Source: Photorhabdus cinerea (lineage in GTDB: Bacteria; Pseudomonadota; Gammaproteobacteria; Enterobacterales; Enterobacteriaceae). From it: a stretch of DNA of 64,000 nt. The notes beneath the pieces were generated by a model that was not told the origin of the DNA, made no database searches, and saw only the letters and a program-made list of their open reading frames with translations. Shown in pieces: positions 46,633 to 55,271 of the stretch. The stretch lies in contig NZ_PUJW01000003.1 of the NCBI RefSeq assembly GCF_011189575.1, forward strand, positions 62,001-126,000. Reading direction: 5' to 3'. A program made the position numbers and the translations under genes. Positions within the stretch are counted from its first letter, which is position 1, and each line of letters opens with the position of its first letter.

Positions 46633-47694
46633 ATGTCATGCTTTCCTACCGGATATTGGGAAAAATATCCGAATACAGCCACAGTAATCACAACATATAC
46701 TTGCAATGCCGCTTGCAAAGAGTGTTGTTTTGAATGTAATCCCTCTGTGAAAGCACGCCTAAGCCTGGATGAAATTAAACAATTTATTACACATTCAAAA
46801 GCTAATTTTCCAGGGTTAAAGTTAGTCGTTTTTAGTGGAGGAGAATGTTTCCTGCTAGGCAAAGATCTCATGGAAGCTATCCGTTTTACCTCGAAACATG
46901 GCTTATTAACCCGTTGCGTGACTAATGGTTACTGGGGAAAGAATCGGGCAAAAGCGCAAAAAATCGCCCAAGATTTAACAGATGCGGGTATCACAGAGAT
47001 AAACATCAGCACCGGGAAAGATCACAGCGAATGGGTACCAATTGACAGCGTAGTTGCAGCCGCGGAAGCGTTGGCCGGGCAAAACATTACGACACTGATT
47101 ACAGTGGAACAGGACACCGCAGATTCCGCCATTGCAACACAAATTACCCAAAATCCAATCATCAAGCGTCTCAAAGAACAAAACAAGATTAGCTTACAGC
47201 GAAACACCTGGATGCCATTCTATGATACTAGTGAAGAACGGAAAAACGTGCCAAACCGGGATGAACAACTGACAAAAGGGTGTGATCAGGTCTTTGAAAA
47301 TATCGTGCTGACACCACATGGTGAAATTTCCGCCTGCTGTGGTCTGACATTAGAGCATATCCCGGAAATGAAACTTGGTCGGTTACAAGGGGGTGATTTA
47401 GCCCAACTTTTCAAAGGTCAAGAAGAAGACTTTATGAAAGTCTGGTTACGGACAGAGGGGCCATATAAGATTCTAAAAAAATATCGCCCGCAAGATAGCA
47501 ACATTAATCTGGAAAAAATCGTTCATCCCTGCCAAGCCTGTGCCTACCTGCATAAAGACCAAGGGACACGCCAGAATTTATTAGATAATTACCACGGTGA
47601 AATTATTCCAGTAATCAAAAAATTTAATGCTAAGGAAAGATTGGATCTTCTGATATATCAATCAGCAGCAGAAAACGCCGTTGATTCAATATAA
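46633..47694 (+). CDS. Radical SAM enzyme with SPASM-like C-terminus
   Basis: 353 residues. The SAM-cleaving 4Fe-4S motif is C-N-A-A-C-K-E-C (Cys24, 28, 31) in TTYTCNAACKECCFEC. The barrel continues with LVVFSGGECFLLGKDL (the GGE motif) and TRCVTNGYWG. The C-terminal third has further cysteines at about 217, 235, 236, 300 and 303 (GCDQ, S-A-C-C-G-L, H-P-C-Q-A-C), as in SPASM/twitch enzymes that carry auxiliary clusters and modify peptides or proteins. GGAGG lies seven nt before ATG. The gene next to it codes a likely substrate. The modification cannot be read from sequence. Confidence 0.88.
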   Translation: MSCFPTGYWEKYPNTATVITTYTCNAACKECCFECNPSVKARLSLDEIKQFITHSKANFPGLKLVVFSGGECFLLGKDLMEAIRFTSKHGLLTRCVTNGYWGKNRAKAQKIAQDLTDAGITEINISTGKDHSEWVPIDSVVAAAEALAGQNITTLITVEQDTADSAIATQITQNPIIKRLKEQNKISLQRNTWMPFYDTSEERKNVPNRDEQLTKGCDQVFENIVLTPHGEISACCGLTLEHIPEMKLGRLQGGDLAQLFKGQEEDFMKVWLRTEGPYKILKKYRPQDSNINLEKIVHPCQACAYLHKDQGTRQNLLDNYHGEIIPVIKKFNAKERLDLLIYQSAAENAVDSI

Positions 47695-47704
47695 GGAGTG
47701 AATA

Positions 47705-48694
47705 ATGAAACGACGTACATTTATTGGGGTAGCAGCGGGAGCAGCTATTAACAGCATCATTCCAACCATTAACGCCCAAGCTGACAGTAAACGCCTCTTC
47801 GGTGTGCCACGTTCATTACTCTCTCCAGGAGGAAAAGAAGAAAATAAGTTAAGACTGTCAATGTCAAATGCCAAACTCCCGGTTGAAGTTTGGGAAGAAA
47901 TTATTACCTATAACCGCTTTTGGGAAACCATCAAACAACAGCCTGAATTAGCATTAGAATATAGAGAATCACCGGAAAAAGTTCTGAATGAATTTGGTAT
48001 AGATAAAGATATTGTTAGCCCCAGCTCCGCTGAGGAATTACTGCTATTTATCACTTATGATAAGGAGTTAATGGATGCGGTAAAAACTAACAACTATGAG
48101 GAATTATTTTCCCGGCTAAAGGTTTATGGCTTAAACGAAAGGAAATCAAGCCTGAGAAATCGAATTAATCATTATCTTAGTCAAGATGCCGATCTTATCG
48201 CACATTTTAAAGAACATATTACATCAGATAAGTTCGAAGAGTCAGATAAATCAACCTTTCTCAGGTTAAAAGAAATCCTGGAACCTTTAAACAACGAAGA
48301 CAATACCAGCCTAGCGATAGGAGCAAGTGTCGTTGCCACTATTAACATCGTCGCTGTCGTTACTACCTCCACAACTGTGAATGTCTCGACAACCAGTGTG
48401 ATGGCATACGTCTTGACCGTAACAAATATCGCGGGAAAACATGCAGTAAATAACCAGCCCCCAATTAATTATAATGATATTTCCGCCAGCGCAGCCTCCA
48501 TTCATCTTGCCAGAATCTACAACAACCCAAAAATGGTCGATACGCTGGTCAAAGAAACCATCCAGAGGGAAATTACCGCTTGCCTGTTTGCCGCACAAAA
48601 ATGTGGTTATATTAACCTTCCAGCGAACCGAGCAGAACGCAAAGAAGTCATTGACCTTTTTACCGAATTGTCTTTAAAAATGATAACAGCATGA
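47705..48694 (+). CDS. Tat-signal protein A, candidate radical SAM substrate
   Basis: 329 residues, 10 bp after the radical SAM gene, with GGAG seven nt before the ATG. N-terminus MKRRTFIGVAAGAA is a twin-arginine signal (R-R-x-F-I) with cleavage likely after N-A. Then a conserved helical region with FWETIKQQPEL followed by S-P-E-K-V-L-N-E-F-G-I-D, faintly like Nif11/nitrile-hydratase-type leader repeats. Residues about 202-250 are rich in Val, Thr, Ser, Ala and Asn (A-T-I-N-I-V-A-V-V-T-T-S-T-T-V-N-V). A conserved C-terminal domain follows (ASIHLARIYNN, EITACLFAAQKCGYINLP). About three quarters identical to protein B outside the central segment. Family not recognised. Confidence 0.75.
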   Translation: MKRRTFIGVAAGAAINSIIPTINAQADSKRLFGVPRSLLSPGGKEENKLRLSMSNAKLPVEVWEEIITYNRFWETIKQQPELALEYRESPEKVLNEFGIDKDIVSPSSAEELLLFITYDKELMDAVKTNNYEELFSRLKVYGLNERKSSLRNRINHYLSQDADLIAHFKEHITSDKFEESDKSTFLRLKEILEPLNNEDNTSLAIGASVVATINIVAVVTTSTTVNVSTTSVMAYVLTVTNIAGKHAVNNQPPINYNDISASAASIHLARIYNNPKMVDTLVKETIQREITACLFAAQKCGYINLPANRAERKEVIDLFTELSLKMITA

Positions 48695-48828
48695 ACAATA
48701 CTACAGGATTGAATCCAAACCTTAACATTACTACTAACAAATATCGCCATAATAAGGACTTTTCGACTATAAAATTTTTATTAGATGAGGTAGTAATCAA
48801 GGAAAGAAAATATTTTCTTATCCTTTAG
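48691..48828 (+). pseudogene. Remnant of the PH-like membrane protein gene (copy A)
   Basis: A 45-codon frame starting in the stop of Tat protein A (ATGA), exactly as the intact gene at 50226 starts in the stop of Tat protein B. The first codons match (M-N-N-T-T-G-L-N-P-N-L against M-S-N-I-V-G-L-N-P-D-F) and the last codons V-V-I-K-E-R-K match A-V-V-K-E-G-K. The membrane helices and PH-like part are lost. It could be translated as a short peptide, but decay is the simpler reading. Confidence 0.75.
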
Positions 48829-49006
48829 GAATATTTTCACCACCTATTTTGTGAGCAGGTTCCAAATAAACACACTTTATAACAAGATATATTTAGCCTA
48901 AACACCCAAAATATAAATTTAATCAACTAACCTATTGCAAAATGGAGCCATCCAGCTAATAGTTAGTGGCGTCTAACCTTTAATCGAACGGAGGGTGAGT
49001 TATTCT
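48819..49006 (+). repeat. Duplicated upstream region, copy B
   Basis: Second copy of the 46440-46632 leader, including TATTTTGTGAGCAG, TTTAGCCTAAACACCCAAAATA and GGAGGGTGAG before a former start codon. It may still act as a promoter for Tat protein B and the genes behind it. Confidence 0.85.
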
Positions 49007-49207
49007 ATGTTTTCTCACCAGGCATGAGAATAATATCCAGATATTGTTACAGCAATCACAACATATACTGACAATGAGTATCGTTGGTAAGAAACTTTAG
49101 CTAGATAATTACTTTATGAAATTGTATCTATGATGAAGAACTTAATAAGAAAAGGTTAAATTTCGTCTTATAACACTCAGTAAAAAAAGAATTCCGTTAA
49201 CTTATAA
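49007..49207 (+). pseudogene. Remnant of a second radical SAM gene
   Basis: The first ~75 bp match the start of the intact radical SAM gene (ATATCC.GA.A, then CAATCACAACATATACT..CAATG) up to just before the first cluster cysteine codons. The last ~120 bp match its end (TAGATAATTAC, GAAATT, then TAAAGGA before the next ATG). About 860 bp between, with all catalytic parts, are deleted, and the frame has early stops. Confidence 0.85.
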
Positions 49208-49218
49208 AGGAACGAATG

Positions 49219-50229
49219 ATGAAAAGACGTACATTTATTGGCGTAGCCGCCGGAGCAGCCATTGGCAGTGTCATACCCACCGTTAACGCCAGTACTGACA
49301 GCACTCGTCTCTTTGGCGTGCCACGTTCATTACTTTCTCCGGGAGAAGTTGAAGAAAATAAGTTAAGACTGTCAATGTCAAACGCAAAACTCCCGGTAGA
49401 AGTTTGGGAAGAGATCATCACCTATAACCGATTTTGGGAAACCATAAAACAACAACCTGCTTTGGCATTAGAATATAGAGAATCACCCGAAAAAGTATTG
49501 GATGAATTCGGTATAGACAAAGATATTGTTAGCCCCGGCTCCGCTGAGGAATTACTGTTGTTTATCACTTATGATAAAGATTTAATGAATTCAGTAAAAA
49601 CCAACGATTATGAAACGCTCTTTTCCCGACTCAAAACCTATGGTTTAAATGAAAAAGGCTCAAGTCTGAGAAGCCGAATCAATTACCACCTCAATCAAGA
49701 CGCCAGCCTTGTTGCACATTTTAAAGAGCATATCGAATCCTATCAGCTGCAAGATACAGGCAGCCCTCCTCTTATCCGGTTAAAGGAAATTCTGGAACCC
49801 TTAAACAGCGAAGACGATACCAGCATTGAGATTGCCCGCCTGGTCGTCGGAGCAAATGTGGTTGCTGCGGTTAACGTGGCTGTCGGCACCAGAGTCGTCG
49901 CGGCGGTAAATGCAGCAGCAGCGGTTAACGTAGCAGCCTATTTAAGTCTGGCAGTACAAACAGCCGTTACTGTATGTATGGCAAATTATCTACCCAAAAT
50001 TGACCATAGCGACCTCTCAACTGGCACCGCTTCTCTTCATCTTGCCAGACTCTATAACAATCAAGAAATGGTTGACACACTGGTGAAAGAAGCTATCCGG
50101 AGGGAAATTACAGCTTGCCTGTTTGCAGCACAAAAGTGTGGTTATATCAATCTGCCGGAAACTCGCGAAGGGCGTAAAGAAGTGATTCATCTTTTTACCG
50201 AATTATCTTTAGGAATGGCAGCAGCATGA
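49219..50229 (+). CDS. Tat-signal protein B, candidate radical SAM substrate
   Basis: 336 residues, paralogue of Tat protein A. N-terminus MKRRTFIGVAAGAAIGSV is a twin-arginine signal. ATG 49219 has AAGGA seven nt upstream; an adjacent ATG at 49216 is too close. The helical region to about residue 200 and the C-terminal domain from about 265 are nearly the same as in protein A. The central segment differs completely in sequence but not in character: residues about 208-250 are Val/Ala/Asn repeats (V-V-A-A-V-N-V-A-V, then V-V-A-A-V-N-A-A-A-A-V-N-V-A-A). Its stop overlaps the next start (ATGA). Radical SAM modification is inferred from the neighbourhood. Confidence 0.75.
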   Translation: MKRRTFIGVAAGAAIGSVIPTVNASTDSTRLFGVPRSLLSPGEVEENKLRLSMSNAKLPVEVWEEIITYNRFWETIKQQPALALEYRESPEKVLDEFGIDKDIVSPGSAEELLLFITYDKDLMNSVKTNDYETLFSRLKTYGLNEKGSSLRSRINYHLNQDASLVAHFKEHIESYQLQDTGSPPLIRLKEILEPLNSEDDTSIEIARLVVGANVVAAVNVAVGTRVVAAVNAAAAVNVAAYLSLAVQTAVTVCMANYLPKIDHSDLSTGTASLHLARLYNNQEMVDTLVKEAIRREITACLFAAQKCGYINLPETREGRKEVIHLFTELSLGMAAA

Positions 50230-50729
50230 GTAATATCGTGGGATTAAATCCAGACTTCAAAGTCATATTAATGAACGTCGCCATGTTCGTCCTTATTGCT
50301 TTGGTTTTTCTGCCAGTGCCATACTGGCTCAATAGCAGCAATCCCAATAAATTGGTGGCAGGCATTACAACCACTCTCTTTGTCATCATCACCTTGTTTG
50401 TGGGCTATCAACTGTTATCAAATAAGGCAGTGGTCAAGGAAGGAAAATTATTGATGAAGTCCGGAGTATATTCACACGAATGGACTATTTCCTCATTGCG
50501 CCGGGAAGAAGGAACTTCCCTGGACGACTTTCATCGCAGTAATGGTATACATATTATCCATTATTCATCTGGATACTATCAAAAGAAACGAAACAAATAT
50601 TTTATTCTGCGTACCAGCAAACGTCCCCTGATATGTTTTAGTGCAGAAGGCAATATTGGGTTATGCATGGATGAATCTATTTTCGAAAAAATAAAGAGCG
50701 AGTTGCAAAATAAAATATATACCCAATAG
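50226..50729 (+). CDS. Two-helix membrane protein with PH-like C-terminal domain
   Basis: 167 residues. Two transmembrane helices (about 12-34 and 42-63) are followed by a beta-rich soluble region (V-V-K-E-G-K-L-L-M-K-S-G-V-Y-S, then YFILRTSKRPLICFSAEG) that resembles bacterial PH-like domains. Function unknown. It starts in the stop of Tat protein B. Its own stop codon (TAG 50727) lies within the ERIC element that follows, so the last few residues are ERIC-encoded. A decayed second copy lies at 48691. Confidence 0.7.
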   Translation: MSNIVGLNPDFKVILMNVAMFVLIALVFLPVPYWLNSSNPNKLVAGITTTLFVIITLFVGYQLLSNKAVVKEGKLLMKSGVYSHEWTISSLRREEGTSLDDFHRSNGIHIIHYSSGYYQKKRNKYFILRTSKRPLICFSAEGNIGLCMDESIFEKIKSELQNKIYTQ

Positions 50730-50844
50730 ATTTCAATTTGCAGCGCGGCGGCAAGGGAGCGAATCCCCGGGAGCATAGCGAACTATGTGACCGGGGTGAG
50801 TGAGTGCCGCCAACAAAGCAGCAGCTTGAAAGATGAAGGGTATA
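50718..50844 (+). repeat. ERIC element (127 bp), copy 3
   Basis: Exactly 127 bp from TATACCC to GGGTATA, with the core GCGAATCCCCGGGAGCATAG and CTATGTGACCGGGGTGAGTG. It lies between the PH-like gene and the NRPS gene. It supplies the stop codon of the first and reaches to 19 bp before the likely start of the second. Confidence 0.93.
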
Positions 50845-50862
50845 GAGTGGAGTAGCAGGATA

Positions 50863-53800
50863 ATGGTATATAGCGAGAATTATTGGCCGTTGAACTATAC
50901 ACAGCTCCGTTTAGCCATTGCTAATACTGTAGCTGACGATAAGTCTGTCTTCAATGTCGGCGAATTCATCAGTTTCAGTGACTGTATTAGTCTGGAAAGA
51001 CTAGAACAGGCCATTATGACTATTCACAGTTTTAATGATGGTTTTTCTTTACGTTACCGTCTTTCTGAACAAAACATTTTTCAAGATCGAGGATCTGCAC
51101 CGATTGAAATCATACGGATAGAACAGTCAGATTCAATGATAGAACAAGCGGCTAAAACTGATTTTAAAAAGAGAGCAACTGAACCACTGGACATCGAAAA
51201 TGGCGTTACAATCAGACATTATCTTTATTTTAATGATATTGGATGCTATTTTTGGGGGATCGTTGCTCATCATATTGCTACAGATTATTGGGGAATTGGA
51301 CAATTAATTCATAATGTTTTATCCTGCTATGAAGAAACCCGATCCCCCTCAATATTAGAATCTGTTTTTACCTATCACGCTTACCTTAATGATGCTAAAT
51401 ATAAGGCAAGCGTATATTATACCAACGACAAAAACTATTGGGATAATTATCTTAACCAACTTCCTATATTAGAAGATTATGCACGTAAACGTTTATTTCC
51501 TTCAAAAGCGATTAAAGTTAGCCGACCACTCACCGCCAATAACGGTAGTTTCACTTTTAATGATAAATTGATGATGATATTGGCTTTATGCTTACAAATG
51601 ACCAAACAGGGCCGTTCATCAACAAGTATTATCAATTTACCTTTCTCCAATAGACGAGGCAAAGGAGAATACCGTTATTATCGCCCGGCTATGAACACTT
51701 TGCCTCTTATGGTTTCTTTATCTCCAGGGGCAACGATAAAACAAATCCTTGTGGAAATGCAATCTCAGATCAGCCTGCATAGCAAACATAGTCGTATTGA
51801 TATAAATGATTTAAACGATGGTGCGATAAGCCGAGCGGATCAATTAACTTCTGCGCCCTATGTTAACCTGTTACATGAGCTTGAACATAGTTTCATGAAA
51901 AATAACCGTGCTACTCGCGGCTGTATGATTTCCGGTGCGGTAAATAATTATGGCATTAATATCCGATTCTCCTTTGACGGGAAACCGGCATTAGTTGAAC
52001 TGGATGCAGGGAGCCACCTGTATAGTGTTTTTACCGCACATGCTTTGATTGATGAATATTTACGTATCTATAACACGATGACAGGAAATATTAATGAAAC
52101 TATCGAAACATATTGGAAAAAATATAAAGCAATAGAAACAGATGACAATGTTACATCAGGCACATGTACTACAGAGAATATTGCCGTCAATCACCCTATC
52201 AAAGAGAATATTATTTCCAAAATAGCGAAAATAGACGCGGCATCACCAGATAAAAAAGCAGTAATTTGTGGAAATCAGCCCATAATAAACGCTGCACATG
52301 ACCTTAATTACCATGAGCTTTACTGTAAGATATTAAATCTCAGTCAACTGCTATTATCTTATCCGATGCAAAACCAAAGGGTAGCAGTACTATTACCAAG
52401 GGGAATGGAGTCCTTATTGTCCATATTAGCAATCCATGCTGCGGGTTTATGTTTTGTCCCAATCAACATGACATTCGGACGAGAAGAAATTAGCAGTATA
52501 TTACAAGGGCTGAATATCTCTTTATTAATAACTGCACATAATTACCATGAGAAAGTGAACGGTATTAATAATGCACATATTTTCTTTATTGAGGATATAG
52601 ATACTCTCCCTGCCAGAACATCTCTGGGACATAACATAAAACGCCCTGCGACCAAAGAGGACGAAGCCTACATCTTTTTTACATCAGGAACCACTGGCGT
52701 ACCAAAAGCGGTACCGATAACTTTCAAGGGACTTTATGCTTATTTGGCCACAATAACAGATAAGTATGGCATTAAACAGGATGATGTTATTCTTAATTTC
52801 AGTACCCCAGTTTTCGATGCTTATATTGAAGAGGTATTCGGATGTTTTTATCGGGGAGCCACCCTGACAATTGCCAACGATCAAATGATTGTTGAGCTTA
52901 ATACGCTATTTTCATTTTGCCATGCTCAATCGGTCACTATAGTTAATTTTCCTACGAATTATTGGCACCAAATTGTCTTTTTCCTGCATGCAGCCATTAA
53001 AGAGCTATCGCCTTCGATCCGAATGGCAATTATCGGTGGCGATTTAGCAATGGATAAAGCTATCCACCATTGGTTAGAAAAAGTAGGCTGCGGAATCTCC
53101 CTAATTAACTCTTATGGTCCAACAGAATGTTGCGTTGTAGCTAGCTGCCACAAAATAGATGATGAATTTCACCCCGGAAATATCATTGGTAAAGCATTGG
53201 CAAATACCTCTATCGTCATTCGGGAATATGGAACTGATAAAATCATCAACGGTAGCAGTGGAGAAATATGCATCCGTGGCGATTCTATATGTACTGGATA
53301 TATCAACGATGACGAATCAACTTCACGTAAATTCTTACAACTGAACGATGGGAAAATCTATTATCTGACCGGAGATCGTGGGTTTTACGATGCCCAGGGA
53401 AATTTAAATTTCATTGGCCGATTGGATAAAGAGCAAAAAATTGATGGTAAACGTGTTGATCTGGAAGAAATGCACAAATTACTTACAGCAGCTTTTGATA
53501 TTGATGAAATTCATTTAACGGTAAAAGAAAATGAAACTGGGTACCAATATATTAATATATTTATACCTGATGGAGCATGTTCGATAGCTCGCCACGAAAT
53601 AGTCTCCTTCCTGCGCGGATGTTATCCAAAATTGCAGGTACCTTTTATTGTTGAATTGAACTCATCTGATCAATCTGTTCCAAAGCCAGATCTAAATAAA
53701 AGAAGTAATATGTCACAAATTGAAGGAGAAAAACGTGAAATATTTTTTACATTATGGCAAGAAGTCTTTGGCGACAGCGATAAAATAGTTAATGAGGATA

Positions 53801-55239
53801 CCGATTTCTTTGACGCAGGCGGTACTTCGCTTAAGGCATTGTTGCTAATTAATAAGATCCAACAACGTTTTGATTGCACTATCCGTCTGGAAGATTTCTA
53901 TCAGTCTCCCAGATTAGGTTATTTGTTGCAATCTGTTCTTCAGCAAGGACAGACGCCAGTTTTAACCAATAAAAATAGCGCTAGCCTGACAGAACAGCAC
54001 GACCAGTATTATTGGATAATTGACACTATCTCTAACCGTTCAGGGGCACATAATATACCGTTATATTATCATCTTGCCGGTAATATCGATTTAAAGAAAC
54101 TACATTTTGCTTTGTTGTATACCATGCAATGTTTCCCTGCCCTCTGCCAGAAAGTAACAATGGCAGAAGGGCAACTCTCTTTGTCCTTTTTACCTATTAC
54201 CGAAGAAAATTTACCCTTCGAATATATCGACCTGACTCATACTACAGGTATCAATATTGAGATTTCATTACGCAAGATCTTAAATGATATGGCCTTCAAA
54301 CCAATGTCATTGCAGGAAAATCCACCGGTATGTTTTAAACTACTAAAAGTAGCGGAAAATGAACATTACCTTTTGTTAAATTTCCACCATGCATTTTGTG
54401 ATGGAATGTCAATTGCTCATGTGTTGCAAAAGTTATCCTCAATTTATGCAGATAATACCCCGAACATAGAAGCCGTTACAGAAACGGAAGTTGCTGTAAT
54501 TAATCCACGTATGTCAGATGAAGCATTAAATTTTTGGACCGAAAAACTGTTCAATGTACTTTCTATCACCGGACAGCATAATTCTGTACCGACGGCTAAT
54601 CTTCGGGTTCGTGGCCGACGTTACTCGATGACATTGTCCCCTCAATTAGTTGCTACATTGTCCTCCGCACAGAAAAAACATGCAGTTACCCTGGAACATG
54701 TTGTGATTGGGGCATTTTTGATGACCATCAAATTATTACTCAATAAAGACGAGCCAATAGTAGGCATCCCTTGTGCCAACCGTGTTCCTCCAGTGCCATT
54801 CGATGGTGTCGGCAGCTTCGCAACAACCTTGCTACTGCCCTATGCTACCGCCGAAACCTCACTAATTAACGTATCCAAGTATGTCCGTGATTTCCTGATA
54901 GATGCGAATGCGCATTCCAATATTTCGCTGGCGTACTTGAAACAACATCTTCACCACTACCACGGTATGCAGCTACCAGAAGTCGCTTATTATTTCTCTT
55001 CTCAAATAGGATTTTCCACCAGTTTGCATCTTGGTGAAACCCGTTGCACAAAGGAAAAAGTCAAGGGGCTTAAACCTAAAGGAGATATCGCGCTTGAGTT
55101 GGTAAACACACCGGCTGGGCCGGGCCTGGAATGGCTCTACGACGATGATATTTTCTCTGAAAATATTATTAGCGACATGGGACTTTTTTTGATTGATTTA
55201 TTGGATTGCATGGGCGCTCAGCATCACCTGACGACATGA
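50863..55239 (+). CDS. Nonribosomal peptide synthetase, C-A-T-C
   Basis: 1458 residues. Condensation domain 1 (H-H-I-A-T-D at about 136); adenylation domain with FFTSGTTGVPKA (about 605), SYGPTECC (about 748), T-G-D-R and GRLDKEQKIDGKRV (about 852); carrier domain with Ser in AGGTSLKA (about 988); second condensation domain with HHAFCDG (about 1174) at the C-terminus. No thioesterase. A hand alignment gives specificity residues D-A-E-N-I-G-S-V-V-K, which resemble lysine-type codes with an acidic third position; tentative. ATG 50863 has GGAG ten nt upstream. The upstream ATG at 50833 lies inside the ERIC repeat. Confidence 0.9.
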   Translation: MVYSENYWPLNYTQLRLAIANTVADDKSVFNVGEFISFSDCISLERLEQAIMTIHSFNDGFSLRYRLSEQNIFQDRGSAPIEIIRIEQSDSMIEQAAKTDFKKRATEPLDIENGVTIRHYLYFNDIGCYFWGIVAHHIATDYWGIGQLIHNVLSCYEETRSPSILESVFTYHAYLNDAKYKASVYYTNDKNYWDNYLNQLPILEDYARKRLFPSKAIKVSRPLTANNGSFTFNDKLMMILALCLQMTKQGRSSTSIINLPFSNRRGKGEYRYYRPAMNTLPLMVSLSPGATIKQILVEMQSQISLHSKHSRIDINDLNDGAISRADQLTSAPYVNLLHELEHSFMKNNRATRGCMISGAVNNYGINIRFSFDGKPALVELDAGSHLYSVFTAHALIDEYLRIYNTMTGNINETIETYWKKYKAIETDDNVTSGTCTTENIAVNHPIKENIISKIAKIDAASPDKKAVICGNQPIINAAHDLNYHELYCKILNLSQLLLSYPMQNQRVAVLLPRGMESLLSILAIHAAGLCFVPINMTFGREEISSILQGLNISLLITAHNYHEKVNGINNAHIFFIEDIDTLPARTSLGHNIKRPATKEDEAYIFFTSGTTGVPKAVPITFKGLYAYLATITDKYGIKQDDVILNFSTPVFDAYIEEVFGCFYRGATLTIANDQMIVELNTLFSFCHAQSVTIVNFPTNYWHQIVFFLHAAIKELSPSIRMAIIGGDLAMDKAIHHWLEKVGCGISLINSYGPTECCVVASCHKIDDEFHPGNIIGKALANTSIVIREYGTDKIINGSSGEICIRGDSICTGYINDDESTSRKFLQLNDGKIYYLTGDRGFYDAQGNLNFIGRLDKEQKIDGKRVDLEEMHKLLTAAFDIDEIHLTVKENETGYQYINIFIPDGACSIARHEIVSFLRGCYPKLQVPFIVELNSSDQSVPKPDLNKRSNMSQIEGEKREIFFTLWQEVFGDSDKIVNEDTDFFDAGGTSLKALLLINKIQQRFDCTIRLEDFYQSPRLGYLLQSVLQQGQTPVLTNKNSASLTEQHDQYYWIIDTISNRSGAHNIPLYYHLAGNIDLKKLHFALLYTMQCFPALCQKVTMAEGQLSLSFLPITEENLPFEYIDLTHTTGINIEISLRKILNDMAFKPMSLQENPPVCFKLLKVAENEHYLLLNFHHAFCDGMSIAHVLQKLSSIYADNTPNIEAVTETEVAVINPRMSDEALNFWTEKLFNVLSITGQHNSVPTANLRVRGRRYSMTLSPQLVATLSSAQKKHAVTLEHVVIGAFLMTIKLLLNKDEPIVGIPCANRVPPVPFDGVGSFATTLLLPYATAETSLINVSKYVRDFLIDANAHSNISLAYLKQHLHHYHGMQLPEVAYYFSSQIGFSTSLHLGETRCTKEKVKGLKPKGDIALELVNTPAGPGLEWLYDDDIFSENIISDMGLFLIDLLDCMGAQHHLTT

Positions 55240-55271
55240 AACTATAGCAAATACTAAGACGGATACCGATT

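Noticed and set aside
46633..47694. Darobactin-type or XYE-type RiPP locus
   Set aside because: The MacAB-like exporter and radical SAM enzyme suggested it, but those precursors are short peptides; here the candidate substrates are Tat-signal proteins of about 330 residues and no short precursor is seen.
48691..48828. 45-residue peptide as a genuine RiPP precursor
   Set aside because: Both ends align with the intact membrane protein gene of the second module copy at the same relative place, so it is a deletion remnant.
50833..50862. Ten extra N-terminal codons of the NRPS frame
   Set aside because: They are encoded by the ERIC end and a short spacer; the ATG at 50863 has a better ribosome-binding site.
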